Notes: generated from the sequence alone by a model not told the origin. Numbered from the stretch's first letter, positions 1 through 7,185 are shown. The stretch is 9,120 nucleotides of DNA from an uncultured Prevotella sp. (GCA_900769275.1 CAAGGA010000019.1:1-9120), one strand, 5' to 3'. Made by a program: numbers and translations.

Positions 1-192
1 AGATAGTCTTTCTTTGTTTTGTATCTCTCCAATAACTTTCTTGACAAAGATAACTCCATTTCCATTGCACGCAACAAAGCTGTAAAAATTACATAAAAAC
101 AACGAATGGTACAACTTTCTGGTTGCGTTTTTTCCATTTAACGAAGAAAAACTCGTTTTGTATATGTTTTATTCAACTTTCGCTTTATTGAC
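1..192. other. AT-rich intergenic stretch with no gene
   Basis: No convincing reading frame is visible on either strand. The stretch is T-rich and A-rich in short runs and holds one leftward promoter candidate (45-78, listed separately). It probably serves as the upstream region of a leftward gene lying beyond the left edge; that is inference from the promoter direction only. Confidence 0.5.
45..78 (-). promoter_or_regulatory. Candidate leftward Bacteroidetes-type promoter
   Basis: On the minus strand TATCTTTG (45-52) fits the Bacteroides -7 consensus TAnnTTTG. Upstream on that strand, GTTG (72-75) lies 19 nt away and TTTG (75-78) lies 22 nt away, near the usual -33 position. Transcription would start near position 42 and run off the left edge, so the target gene cannot be seen. 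Confidence 0.4.
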
Positions 193-205
193 TTGCTCAG
201 TTTCA

Positions 206-303
206 TACGGTTATGCGGTTTTACGGTTATGCGGAAGTTACGGTTATGCGGAAGTTACAATCAGCCCTCACAAATATCCGCACAACCTTATAACCGTAAA
301 ACC
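206..303. repeat. Inverted-repeat element C with tandem 17-bp repeats in its left arm
   Basis: The left arm carries TTACGGTTATGCGGAAG twice in tandem (221-237, 238-254), preceded by a partial copy TACGGTTATGCGG (206-218). The right arm is the complementary A/C-rich version: ATAACCGTAAAACC (290-303) pairs perfectly over 14 bp with GGTTTTACGGTTAT (217-230), and CCGCACAACC (279-288) is a near-match to the complement of the repeat core. The organisation, a G/T-rich repetitive arm followed by an A/C-rich complementary arm, matches the two elements inside the trp operon (3146-3224 and 7049-7185), although the repeat unit differs. It ends about 44 bp before the -7 box of the phosphatase gene. I cannot assign it to a named repeat family. 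Confidence 0.75.
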
Positions 304-346
304 TTAAAACCCTATAAAAAAATTAAATTTCTTCTGTTTTTTTTAT

Positions 347-354
347 TAACTTTG
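347..354 (+). promoter_or_regulatory. -7 box directly before the phosphatase start codon
   Basis: TAACTTTG matches the Bacteroidetes -7 consensus TAnnTTTG and is followed by CATC, as in the trp promoter (8632-8639) and the small-RNA promoter (8976-8983). The -33 element is poor: there is no clear TTTG 19-21 nt upstream. Since the box is normally centred near -7, transcription should begin around 357, leaving only a few bases or none before the ATG at 359. Confidence 0.5.
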
Positions 355-358
355 CATC

Positions 359-808
359 ATGAAAAAGATTTTGTTTGTTTGCCACGGCAATATCTGCCGC
401 AGCCCGATGGCACAATACGTATTCAAAGACATGGCTGAAAAGGCAGGCTTGGAGAATAGGTTTGAGGTGGCTTCTGCCGCTACAAGTACGGAAGAACTGG
501 GCAATCCTGTCTATCCGCCTGCAAGACGCGTGCTGGCAGAGCACGGAATAGGATGCAAGGGGCATCGTGCGCATCAGATTACCCGCAGGGAGTATGAATA
601 CTACGACATGATTATCTGCATGGACCATTACAACCTTCGTAATCTCAGATACGTCATAGGCGAGGATGACCTCGGCAAAGTATCACTGCTTCTGGACTAT
701 ACCGACAATCCTCACGACGTGGCAGACCCTTGGTACACGGACCGGTTTGAGGAATGCTACAACGATATTCTTGCAGGATGCAGGGCTCTGTTAGGATGTT
801 TGAAATAA
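359..808 (+). CDS. Low-molecular-weight protein-tyrosine phosphatase
   Basis: This 149-residue cytoplasmic protein has the length and motifs of the low-molecular-weight protein-tyrosine phosphatase family (arsenate-reductase-like fold), which removes phosphate from phosphotyrosine. The P-loop signature C-x5-R-S is at the N-terminus: nucleophile Cys8, then HGNIC, Arg14 and Ser15. The general acid is Asp123 in the DPWY motif (residues 123-126). Both hallmarks are intact, so it should be active. The start at 359 is fixed because the next in-frame Met (residue 17) lies after the P-loop. A -7 box ends only 4 bases before the ATG, implying an almost leaderless mRNA. The esterase gene begins 40 bp downstream on the same strand, so the two are probably co-transcribed. 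Family members often act with tyrosine kinases in polysaccharide export, but no kinase or capsule gene is visible, so the substrate is unknown. Confidence 0.93.
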   Translation: MKKILFVCHGNICRSPMAQYVFKDMAEKAGLENRFEVASAATSTEELGNPVYPPARRVLAEHGIGCKGHRAHQITRREYEYYDMIICMDHYNLRNLRYVIGEDDLGKVSLLLDYTDNPHDVADPWYTDRFEECYNDILAGCRALLGCLK

Positions 809-848
809 ACAGAAGGGAGAGAGCGTAAAAAAAACAGCGACATAACTT

Positions 849-2252
849 ATGAAAAAAAACATGATTTCTCTGCTCTTCTGTCTGGCATTGACAAGCATTC
901 CCCTATCTGGCAATGCGCAGAGGGAGAGCAATATGAATACTGTAAAAGAGTATTTCTCACAACTGCTGGACAATCGCGAGGCGGCATCTATTGAGGGAAA
1001 GAATACATTCTCAGCCTTCAGTTCCAATACCACTGTCAGCAGAAGACTGAAAGCAAAGGATATTAGAATGTATCAAGAGATGGTATGGGAGGCTTGGTGT
1101 GAGACTAATAAGGAGAGAAAGGAAGAGAAAATCATTGAGCTGGATGACTTAAAGAACGGGAACAAAGCGACATGGAAACTTCCCGCAAACCTCGAACCCA
1201 ATGCTGTCATGCCGTATTTCTATGGCAGAAAAGGAGATACGAGAACCTCTCTTCCGCTGTTCATATATCTGCACGGCTCTGGCCCAAAGGCTTTAGAATG
1301 GACTACGGGACTGCAACTCGCCAATATGTTTGACGATGCTCCATCTGCTTATTTCATACCTCAGATTCCTAACGAGGGTGAGTATTACCGATGGTGGCAT
1401 CAGTCGAAGCAGTATGCATGGGAAAAGCTTATCCGCCAGACTCTTGTCAGCGGTAAGGTGGATGCCAACAGGCTGTACATATTCGGCATTTCAGAAGGTG
1501 GATATGGCAGTCAAAGGTTAGCTTCCTTCTATGCTGACTATTGGGCAGCAGCAGGTCCGATGGCAGGTGGTGAGCCATTGAAGAATGCGCCTGTAGAGAA
1601 TTGTGCCAACATAGGTTTTTCTTTTCTGACAGGTGCTGACGACCAAGGCTTCTATCGCAACATATTGACTCACTATACACAAATGGCTTTCGACTCAGCT
1701 CAACTGTCCAGTCCGCTGTCTTGCGATGGCAAACCACTGTTCCAACACCGCATCAATCTTTTGCCGGGTATGCAACACAGCATTGATTATCGTCTCACTA
1801 CGCCATGGATGAAAGCATTTACACGCAACCCTTATCCTAAGACGGTACTCTGGGAGGACTTTGAAATGGACGGAAGACACCGTTCCGGCTTCTATAACAT
1901 ACAGGTCCTCGCTCGTCCTTCTGCTGCCCGCACCTATTACGAGATGCACATTGCCGACAACGTGGTCACCCTCAATATCAGCGATGTAGAATATATCACC
2001 ACACAGAAAGACAAGCAGTGGGGCATCGATATGCGCTTTCGTCGTCAATATACCAAAACGAAAGGAGGCATACTGAGGATTTATCTCAACGACAGCCTCG
2101 TCCGCCTCAATCGCAAAGTGACCATAATAATCAACGGTGAGCAAGTGTTCTGTGGAAAAGTCACCCCCAACCTAAAAGATATGATAAACAGTTGCGCAGA
2201 ATATTTTGACCCTTATCGCATATATCCTGCCTCTGTTGAGGTCAAGTATTGA
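849..2252 (+). CDS. Exported alpha/beta-hydrolase (esterase/PHB-depolymerase-like) with C-terminal accessory region
   Basis: A 467-residue protein with a probable Sec signal peptide: Lys2-Lys3, a hydrophobic stretch (about residues 5-19) and a likely signal peptidase I site after Ala23 in SGNA-Q. No lipobox precedes Cys11 (LLFC), so a lipoprotein is unlikely. The catalytic domain (about residues 120-330) shows an alpha/beta-hydrolase pattern: LHGSG at 141-145 (oxyanion-hole region), the nucleophile elbow GISEGG with Ser215, an acid candidate at Asp264 or Asp265 (GADDQG), and His310 (GMQHS). The likely reaction is hydrolysis of an ester, perhaps on a polysaccharide or xenobiotic, in the periplasm or outside the cell; the substrate cannot be read from sequence. 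Residues about 335-467 form a second region with alternating beta-like stretches that I do not recognise. The start is chosen because it gives the signal peptide; no Shine-Dalgarno is evident. A terminator-like hairpin begins 3 bp after the stop codon. Confidence 0.8.
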   Translation: MKKNMISLLFCLALTSIPLSGNAQRESNMNTVKEYFSQLLDNREAASIEGKNTFSAFSSNTTVSRRLKAKDIRMYQEMVWEAWCETNKERKEEKIIELDDLKNGNKATWKLPANLEPNAVMPYFYGRKGDTRTSLPLFIYLHGSGPKALEWTTGLQLANMFDDAPSAYFIPQIPNEGEYYRWWHQSKQYAWEKLIRQTLVSGKVDANRLYIFGISEGGYGSQRLASFYADYWAAAGPMAGGEPLKNAPVENCANIGFSFLTGADDQGFYRNILTHYTQMAFDSAQLSSPLSCDGKPLFQHRINLLPGMQHSIDYRLTTPWMKAFTRNPYPKTVLWEDFEMDGRHRSGFYNIQVLARPSAARTYYEMHIADNVVTLNISDVEYITTQKDKQWGIDMRFRRQYTKTKGGILRIYLNDSLVRLNRKVTIIINGEQVFCGKVTPNLKDMINSCAEYFDPYRIYPASVEVKY

Positions 2253-2254
2253 TA

Positions 2255-2301
2255 TTAATCCCGAAGATGGTGTCCTATTGACACACCTTCTTCGGGATTA
2301 A
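2255..2301. terminator. Bidirectional hairpin between the convergent esterase gene and trpA
   Basis: TTAATCCCGAAGA (2255-2267) pairs perfectly with TCTTCGGGATTAA (2289-2301). After a T/T mismatch, GGTGT (2269-2273) pairs with ACACC (2283-2287), giving a stem of about 18 bp and a 9-nt loop. It begins 3 bp after the rightward esterase and ends 22 bp before the trpA stop codon, so it can end both transcripts. The U-tract is short on either strand. Confidence 0.75.
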
Positions 2302-2323
2302 ATCTTCAGAAAACTACGCTCGT

Positions 2324-3100
2324 CTATTCCTGCAAACAAGCCATAAGTCCGTCTATCGCTTTCCGGGCATCGCCGTCAGCATCATCGAGGAGCTGCACGA
2401 ACTTGCTGCCTATTATGGCTCCGTTGGCATTGGCCTGGGCTGACCTAAGAGTCTGCCTGTTGCTGATACCGAACCCTATCATGGTAGGATGAGCAAGATT
2501 CATGGCGCGCACCTTGTTGAAATATGCCTGCTTTGCTGCATCAAACTCTTTCTGGGCTCCCGTCGTTGCGGCACTTGACACCATGTAGATAAAGCCGTCC
2601 GTATTCTCGTCGATGAAGCGGATGCGTTCCTCTGATGTCTCTGGTGTGATGAGCATGATGATACGCAGGTCGTATCTGTCGGCTATAGGCTTGTAGTCCT
2701 CCATATAATCCTTAAAAGGCAGGTCGGGCATTATCACGCCGTCGATACCTACCTCCGCACATTTCCGGCAGAAGTTCTCGAACCCGAACTTCACTATCGG
2801 GTTCATATATCCCATCAGGATGAGCGGTATCTCCACGTCCTTGCGTATGTCCTGCAGCTGTTCGAAGAGCAGGCGGAGGGTCATACCGTTGCGCAAGGCC
2901 TTGGTAGCCGCCGTCTGGATGACAGGCCCGTCAGCCATCGGGTCAGAGAAAGGTATTCCGACCTCTATCATATTGACGCCATTTGAGGCAAGCGTGCGGA
3001 TGACGTCAGCCGTGCCGTCAAGCCTTGGTGTTCCGGCACAGAAGTATATGCTAAGCAGATTATGCGGTTTGTCTGCAAAAAGTTTGTTTATTCTATTCAT
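2324..3100 (-). CDS. trpA: Tryptophan synthase alpha chain
   Basis: This 258-residue TIM-barrel enzyme cleaves indole-3-glycerol phosphate to indole and glyceraldehyde 3-phosphate and channels indole to TrpB in the alpha2-beta2 complex. The family signature is present: MIEVGIPFSDPMADGP with the two catalytic acids Glu46 and Asp57 (Glu49 and Asp60 in E. coli numbering). Later landmarks are LILMGYMNP, GVIMPDLP, a VSSAATTGA loop and GFGIS near the phosphate site. Length is normal. It is the last gene of the leftward trp operon, separated from trpC by 130 bp containing an inverted-repeat element where trpF would be expected. No -7 box is visible in that spacer, so expression should depend on read-through from the promoter upstream of trpB. 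A convergent hairpin follows. Confidence 0.97.
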   Translation of the reverse strand: MNRINKLFADKPHNLLSIYFCAGTPRLDGTADVIRTLASNGVNMIEVGIPFSDPMADGPVIQTAATKALRNGMTLRLLFEQLQDIRKDVEIPLILMGYMNPIVKFGFENFCRKCAEVGIDGVIMPDLPFKDYMEDYKPIADRYDLRIIMLITPETSEERIRFIDENTDGFIYMVSSAATTGAQKEFDAAKQAYFNKVRAMNLAHPTMIGFGISNRQTLRSAQANANGAIIGSKFVQLLDDADGDARKAIDGLMACLQE

Positions 3101-3145
3101 AATCGTTTTGCTTTTTCTTATTCATTTGCCCCTATTACTATATCT

Positions 3146-3224
3146 GGTTGTTTAGTTGTTTAGTTGTTTGTCTTTCCAATGGAGTCGAATACTATCAACA
3201 AAACCACTAAACAACTAAACAACC
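3146..3224. repeat. Inverted-repeat element B between trpC and trpA
   Basis: The left arm GGTTGTTTAGTTGTTTAGT (3146-3164) is perfectly complementary to ACTAAACAACTAAACAACC (3206-3224), a 19-bp stem enclosing 41 bp. Each arm is built from an 8-bp unit (GTTGTTTA or its complement) repeated, and the repeat tract continues beyond the stem on both sides (TTGTTTG to 3170; AAACAACTA to 3233, the last three bases being the trpC stop codon). The loop holds CCAATGGAG (3176-3184), also found in the loop of the element at 7049-7185. The stem is AT-rich and lacks a following U-tract on the trp strand, so it does not look like an intrinsic terminator. It sits where trpF would be in a Bacteroides-type operon. 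Confidence 0.85.
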
Positions 3225-3230
3225 AAACAA

Positions 3231-3995
3231 CTACCTATTTATAAAATCCCTGAGAGCTTCACCCGGGTCTGTCTCTTTCATAAAGCACTCTCCGATAAGA
3301 AAACCACGGAAGCCGGCTTCACGCAGTCTCCTCACTATCATCGGGTCGCTGATACCTGATTCGCTGACAAGCACCGGACGGTCTTCCTCGGAAAGGTGAG
3401 CCACAGCCTCCTGCATCTCATGCGCTATGTCAAAACTATGCCGGACATCGGTGTGGAAAGTGCCGAGGAAACGGTTGTTCACTCCGAGCATATCAGGCAC
3501 TCCTGCCTTGAGATACGACAGCTCTTCCACTGCATGAACCTCAAGAAGCACCTCAAGACCAAGGGCGTGAGCCGTGCGAAGAAGCTCAGCGTAACGAGAG
3601 GGGGAAAGGTCGGCGGCTATCAGCAACACGGCATCTGCCCCTATCACCTTGGCTTCATATAGCTGATACTCATCTATGATAAACTCCTTTCTGAGGATAG
3701 GGAGGTCGGGAACAATGTCCCGTACCCTGCGGATAAACTCCGGACTGCCTCCGAAATACTTCTCGTTGGTAAGTATGCTCACGGCACTTGCGCCCCCCCT
3801 TGCATATCCCGGCACCACGTCCTCCACCCTTGCATCGGCATGTATCCAGCCTTTGCTCGGACTCTTGCGCTTGAACTCCGCTATTATGCCGCTGTCGCTC
3901 TCAGCCAGACGTTTCTTCATACTGAGCCTCTTCTGAAGGGTTGTGGTGAGTTCTGCGCGCTTGTCTGCAATTATCTCTTCAAGAATATCCTTCAT
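3231..3995 (-). CDS. trpC: Indole-3-glycerol-phosphate synthase
   Basis: This enzyme closes the indole ring, converting carboxyphenylamino-deoxyribulose phosphate to indole-3-glycerol phosphate with loss of CO2 and water. I start it at the ATG at 3995 (MKDILEEIIADKR), giving 254 residues; the reading frame can be extended to a TTG at 4007, but the family normally begins at this MKDIL. Catalytic residues known from the family are present: Glu40 and Lys42 (AEFKRKSPSKG), Lys103 (LRKEF), Glu152 (LLEVH), Asn173 (GVNNR), Glu212 and Ser213 (VSESGIS). Odd point: the residue after NNR (176) is Phe, where Asn or Asp is usual. It is a monofunctional TrpC; no TrpF domain is fused. The gap to trpD is 48 bp. 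An inverted-repeat arm starts immediately at its stop codon. Confidence 0.96.
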   Translation of the reverse strand: MKDILEEIIADKRAELTTTLQKRLSMKKRLAESDSGIIAEFKRKSPSKGWIHADARVEDVVPGYARGGASAVSILTNEKYFGGSPEFIRRVRDIVPDLPILRKEFIIDEYQLYEAKVIGADAVLLIAADLSPSRYAELLRTAHALGLEVLLEVHAVEELSYLKAGVPDMLGVNNRFLGTFHTDVRHSFDIAHEMQEAVAHLSEEDRPVLVSESGISDPMIVRRLREAGFRGFLIGECFMKETDPGEALRDFINR

Positions 3996-4043
3996 ATAAC
4001 TCTGCAATTTCTGTTATCCTATATTTATAAGGTATAAGGATGA

Positions 4044-5039
4044 CTATGAATTGAGGGCGACATACTTCCTGAACGTCTCAAGGGCACGACCGCTCTCAAG
4101 GGCTTCACGAGCCATCATCACGCTGTCCTCAATGCTCTGGTTGCAGTCCATCACGGCAATGCCGCAGGCAGCATTGGCTATGACCACATCCCTCTGAGCC
4201 TGCAATGAAGTGCCGTCCAGCACGCTGTCGAACACTTTCCATGCCTCCTCCGGAGTATCACCGCCATAAATCTCCTCGGGGCTGATATAGTTGAGACCAA
4301 GGTCTTTCGGCGTAAACACTTTCTCAAAGAAGTTGGTCACGAGCTTAAAACCGGATGTCAGGGAAATCTCATCATAGCCATCGTATGAGGTTATCACGCC
4401 ATAGTTGTCGCCTATGCTCTGATGCACATTGACGTACAGACGCTGCTGGTCGTGGGTCGCCGTGCCATGGAGCGAGTTCTTGGGTCGGCAAGGGTTGACG
4501 AAAGGACCGAGAAGATTGAAGCAGGTAGGTATTCCCATCGCCTTTCTCGTAGGTCCCACGAACTTCATGCCGTAGGCAAAGAGCGGAGCATGCAGGTAGC
4601 AGATGCCCGTTTCGTCAAGACTCCTGCGGAGCATATCCTCGTCAGCCGTGAACTTTACTCCATGAGCCTGAAGCACATTTGACGCTCCGCTGACCGACGT
4701 TGCACTGCCATTGCCATGCTTTGTCACCTTATAGCCACAGGCTGCAATGACGAAAGCCGCACAAGTAGAGATATTGAACGTATTCTTTCCGTCACCTCCT
4801 GTTCCCACAATGTCAAGAGTGTCGTAGTCGTCAAGATTGATGCGCTTGCCCGTTTCGAGCAGTCCGTCACGGAAACCGAGAAGTTCCTCCACCGTGACAC
4901 CTCGCGTCTGCATACCCATGAGCAAGGCTGCTATCTGGCAATCATTATACTTTTCCTGCGTTATTCCGACAAGAACGTCGTGTGCCTCCTGGCGGGTCAG
5001 TGTCTGACCCTCCACCATTTTCATCAAATATTCCTTCAT
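4044..5039 (-). CDS. trpD: Anthranilate phosphoribosyltransferase
   Basis: A 331-residue cytoplasmic enzyme that transfers phosphoribosyl from PRPP to anthranilate. The family motifs are clear: an N-terminal helical domain with QIAALLMGMQTRG, the glycine-rich PRPP loop GTGGD (residues 79-83) followed by KNTFNIST, and KHGN (107-110) in the segment KHGNGSATSVSGASNVL. In many homologues KHGN is followed by Arg; here it is Gly. Later motifs include FAYGMKFVGPTRKAMGIPT and FNLLGPFVNP. It is not fused to TrpG, unlike enterobacterial TrpD. Its ATG overlaps the trpG TGA stop by four bases (ATGA), indicating translational coupling. An imperfect short hairpin (4016-4041) lies just after its stop codon. 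Confidence 0.97.
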   Translation of the reverse strand: MKEYLMKMVEGQTLTRQEAHDVLVGITQEKYNDCQIAALLMGMQTRGVTVEELLGFRDGLLETGKRINLDDYDTLDIVGTGGDGKNTFNISTCAAFVIAACGYKVTKHGNGSATSVSGASNVLQAHGVKFTADEDMLRRSLDETGICYLHAPLFAYGMKFVGPTRKAMGIPTCFNLLGPFVNPCRPKNSLHGTATHDQQRLYVNVHQSIGDNYGVITSYDGYDEISLTSGFKLVTNFFEKVFTPKDLGLNYISPEEIYGGDTPEEAWKVFDSVLDGTSLQAQRDVVIANAACGIAVMDCNQSIEDSVMMAREALESGRALETFRKYVALNS

Positions 5040-5623
5040 AACTCTATCCAGTTTTTAATCATTTGTTTTCCTTCCGGGGTAAGAACGCTCTCGGGATGGA
5101 ACTGAATACCCCTGACATCATGTTCCTTATGACGCAACGCCATTATCTGCCCCTCGTCAGAGACACACGTCACCTCAAGACAATCAGGCAACGTCTCGGC
5201 ATCTACAACCCACGAATGGTATCTTCCCACCATTATATCCCTGTCTATCCCACGGAAAAGGACGTCGCATTCTCCTGTCTCCTCATTGGGGAAATACCTG
5301 ACATGAGCAGGAGTCTGAACACCATGGAACACCTCACTGAGATTTGTCAGCGTTCCTCCGAAAGCCTCGCCTATCGCCTGCTCGCCAAGACAGATGCCAA
5401 GAATGGGCTTCACTCCCGAGTAAGTACGTATGACATCAAGCAGTTTCCCCGCTTCGCAGGGTATGCCCGGACCGGGACTGAGCATTATCTTGTCAAAAGC
5501 CTCAAGCTGTGGCAACTCAAACCGGTCATTGCGGAACACCGTCACCTCTACTCCCAACTCACGGACAAGATGTACCAGATTGTAGGTAAAACTATCGTAA
5601 TTGTCTATCATCGCTATCTTCAT
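5036..5623 (-). CDS. trpG: Anthranilate synthase component II, glutamine amidotransferase
   Basis: A 195-residue class I glutamine amidotransferase supplying ammonia to TrpE. It begins with the typical MIDNYDSFTYNLV segment, followed by SPGPG (49-53), the nucleophile Cys78 in GICLGEQAIGEAFGG, and the His176/Glu178 pair in GIQFHPESV, so the triad is complete. The position after GICLG is Glu rather than the common His. Family members of this type can be shared with folate synthesis (PabA), but its place inside the trp operon, overlapping both trpE and trpD by ATGA, makes the tryptophan role the main one. No separate ribosome-binding site is evident; translation probably re-initiates from trpE. 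Confidence 0.96.
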   Translation of the reverse strand: MKIAMIDNYDSFTYNLVHLVRELGVEVTVFRNDRFELPQLEAFDKIMLSPGPGIPCEAGKLLDVIRTYSGVKPILGICLGEQAIGEAFGGTLTNLSEVFHGVQTPAHVRYFPNEETGECDVLFRGIDRDIMVGRYHSWVVDAETLPDCLEVTCVSDEGQIMALRHKEHDVRGIQFHPESVLTPEGKQMIKNWIEL

Positions 5624-7032
5624 AACTCTTCTGCCTTTATTATTGCGCGGCGCAATGCGCCAAGTTTGTTGTTCACTTCCTGCAGTTCATACTCCTCATC
5701 GCTCTTCGCCACGATACCTCCACCTGCCTGGAACCACAGTTCGTTGTTGCGGCTTACAAAGGTACGGATGGTTATAGCCTGATTGAGGCTGCCGTCAAAC
5801 GAGATGCTTCCAACGCATCCGCCGTAAGCACCGCGGTTGTGAGGCTCATACTCACTGATCAGCTGCATCGCCCTGACCTTTGGTGCACCGCTCAGAGTGC
5901 CTGCCGGGAAAGTATCAATGAACGCCTTTACTGGGTCTGCACCGCTCTCCAGCGTACCGCTGACACGGCTTACGAGGTGAATGACGTGACTGTAATATTG
6001 CAGTTCCTTATAGAAATCCACCCTGACATCGTGACAGTTGCGGCTCAGGTCGTTGCGCGCCAAATCCACGAGCATGACGTGCTCAGCATTCTCCTTCGGG
6101 TCATTGCGCAGGTAGTCCGCATTACGCCTGTCCTCCTCGATGTTGCCGGTACGGCGCGTAGTTCCCGCAATAGGGTCAATGTATGCCTTGTAACCTCCCT
6201 CTGTCTTCTCTATCCTGCAGTGAGTCTCCGGAGAACTGCCGAAGATACGAAACCCTCCGAAGTCCATATAGAAAAGATACGGAGAAGGATTGATGCTCCT
6301 CAACGTACGATACAGCTTGAAGTCATCACCCTCGTAACGCTGAACGAACCTACGGGAGATCACAATCTGGAAGACATCACCACGCTTGCAGTGCGCTATT
6401 CCCCTGCGGATGTTTGCCTTATGCTCCTCGTCTGTCAAGGGAGAAGTGACATCACCCACGGCACGGAAACCATACAACGGCACATTCAGCCGGGCAAGAC
6501 GGTGCTCCAAGTCTGAAACGGTGGGTTCTTCCCCCTCAGGAACAAGTTCGTGAAGATAGAGACGATTGTTGAAATGGTCAAACTCCAAGACGTATCGGAA
6601 CAACACGTACAGCATATCCGGAGCATCATTGCGTTGCTGAGTCTCATCTTTCACTGCTATATCCTCAAAATATCTCACTGCGTTAAACGCGGTAAAGCCC
6701 CACAAGGCACAATTGCCTATCTGATAATCCTCACCCTCGAAAGAGAACTGATTCATGAAATGACGGATGAGTTCATCGCTCTTGTACTCCGGTGTTATCT
6801 CATGTTCAAAGACACTGTGGTCGGGGAACAGGCATCTTCCAATGCCATGACCTATAGAAACCTCCGCCATCGGATTCACCCCAATGTACGAATGAGCATT
6901 CTTTCCTGAATGGTAATCGCTCGACTCCATCAGGATGCTCTTCTCCGAACTGTCACGCAGACGTAAATACGCGCTCACCGGTGTCATCATGTCGGCAAGC
7001 ATCTGCTTCGTATGTACTTTATATCTGTTCAT
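5620..7032 (-). CDS. trpE: Anthranilate synthase component I
   Basis: A 470-residue chorismate-utilising enzyme making anthranilate from chorismate and ammonia delivered by TrpG. The C-terminal catalytic domain shows NPSPY (248-252), GSSPE (265-269), PIAGT (287-291), DLARND (323-328), AGTLSGAPK (377-385) and GGGIV (437-441). The N-terminal region has ILMESSD (residues 33-39), matching the LLES-type element that with NPSPY forms the tryptophan feedback site in studied homologues, so allosteric inhibition is likely. Length is typical for the Bacteroidetes form and slightly shorter than E. coli TrpE. It is second in the operon; a 156-bp spacer with an inverted-repeat element separates it from trpB. 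The start (ATG at 7032) is preceded by no clear Shine-Dalgarno. It overlaps trpG by ATGA. Confidence 0.97.
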   Translation of the reverse strand: MNRYKVHTKQMLADMMTPVSAYLRLRDSSEKSILMESSDYHSGKNAHSYIGVNPMAEVSIGHGIGRCLFPDHSVFEHEITPEYKSDELIRHFMNQFSFEGEDYQIGNCALWGFTAFNAVRYFEDIAVKDETQQRNDAPDMLYVLFRYVLEFDHFNNRLYLHELVPEGEEPTVSDLEHRLARLNVPLYGFRAVGDVTSPLTDEEHKANIRRGIAHCKRGDVFQIVISRRFVQRYEGDDFKLYRTLRSINPSPYLFYMDFGGFRIFGSSPETHCRIEKTEGGYKAYIDPIAGTTRRTGNIEEDRRNADYLRNDPKENAEHVMLVDLARNDLSRNCHDVRVDFYKELQYYSHVIHLVSRVSGTLESGADPVKAFIDTFPAGTLSGAPKVRAMQLISEYEPHNRGAYGGCVGSISFDGSLNQAITIRTFVSRNNELWFQAGGGIVAKSDEEYELQEVNNKLGALRRAIIKAEEL

Positions 7033-7048
7033 AATGTCTTAATATTTT

Positions 7049-7185
7049 GTTGTTTGGTTGTCGGTTATTAGTTTTGGTTTTTTGGTTAGTAATGCTTTGC
7101 CAATGGAGGTTTCTCAAGAGGAAAAGGTAACCCAACCAACAACCCACAACCTAAAACCTAAAATCAGGCACTACAACCAAACAAC
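7049..7185. repeat. Inverted-repeat element A between trpB and trpE
   Basis: GTTGTTTGGTTGT (7049-7061) pairs perfectly with ACAACCAAACAAC (7173-7185), a 13-bp outer stem around a 111-bp interior. The interior continues the same bias: G/T-rich GGTT-containing repeats on the left to about 7090 and A/C-rich CCAACC, ACAACC and CCTAAAA repeats on the right from about 7130. The centre holds CCAATGGAG (7100-7108), shared with the loop at 3176-3184. The right arm runs on to CAACCAAAC and includes the trpB stop codon (7189-7191). There is no poly-U tract on the trp strand, so it is unlikely to be a simple terminator; it may affect mRNA stability or processing between trpB and trpE. Confidence 0.75.

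Noticed and set aside
3146..3224. Reading element B as an intrinsic terminator or a CRISPR fragment
   Set aside because: No U-tract follows the stem in the trp direction, and the repeats are short, contiguous and without unique spacers.
3996..4007. Extension of trpC to a TTG start at 4007
   Set aside because: TTG is a rare start and the ATG at 3995 gives the usual family N-terminus MKDIL.
4016..4041. Short imperfect hairpin between trpD and trpC
   Set aside because: Only about 8 bp with a bulge and AT-rich; it does not have the repetitive arms of the other elements and could arise by chance.
5063..6516. Long plus-strand frames opposite trpG and trpE
   Set aside because: They are antisense to genes with complete catalytic motifs and show no family signature of their own.
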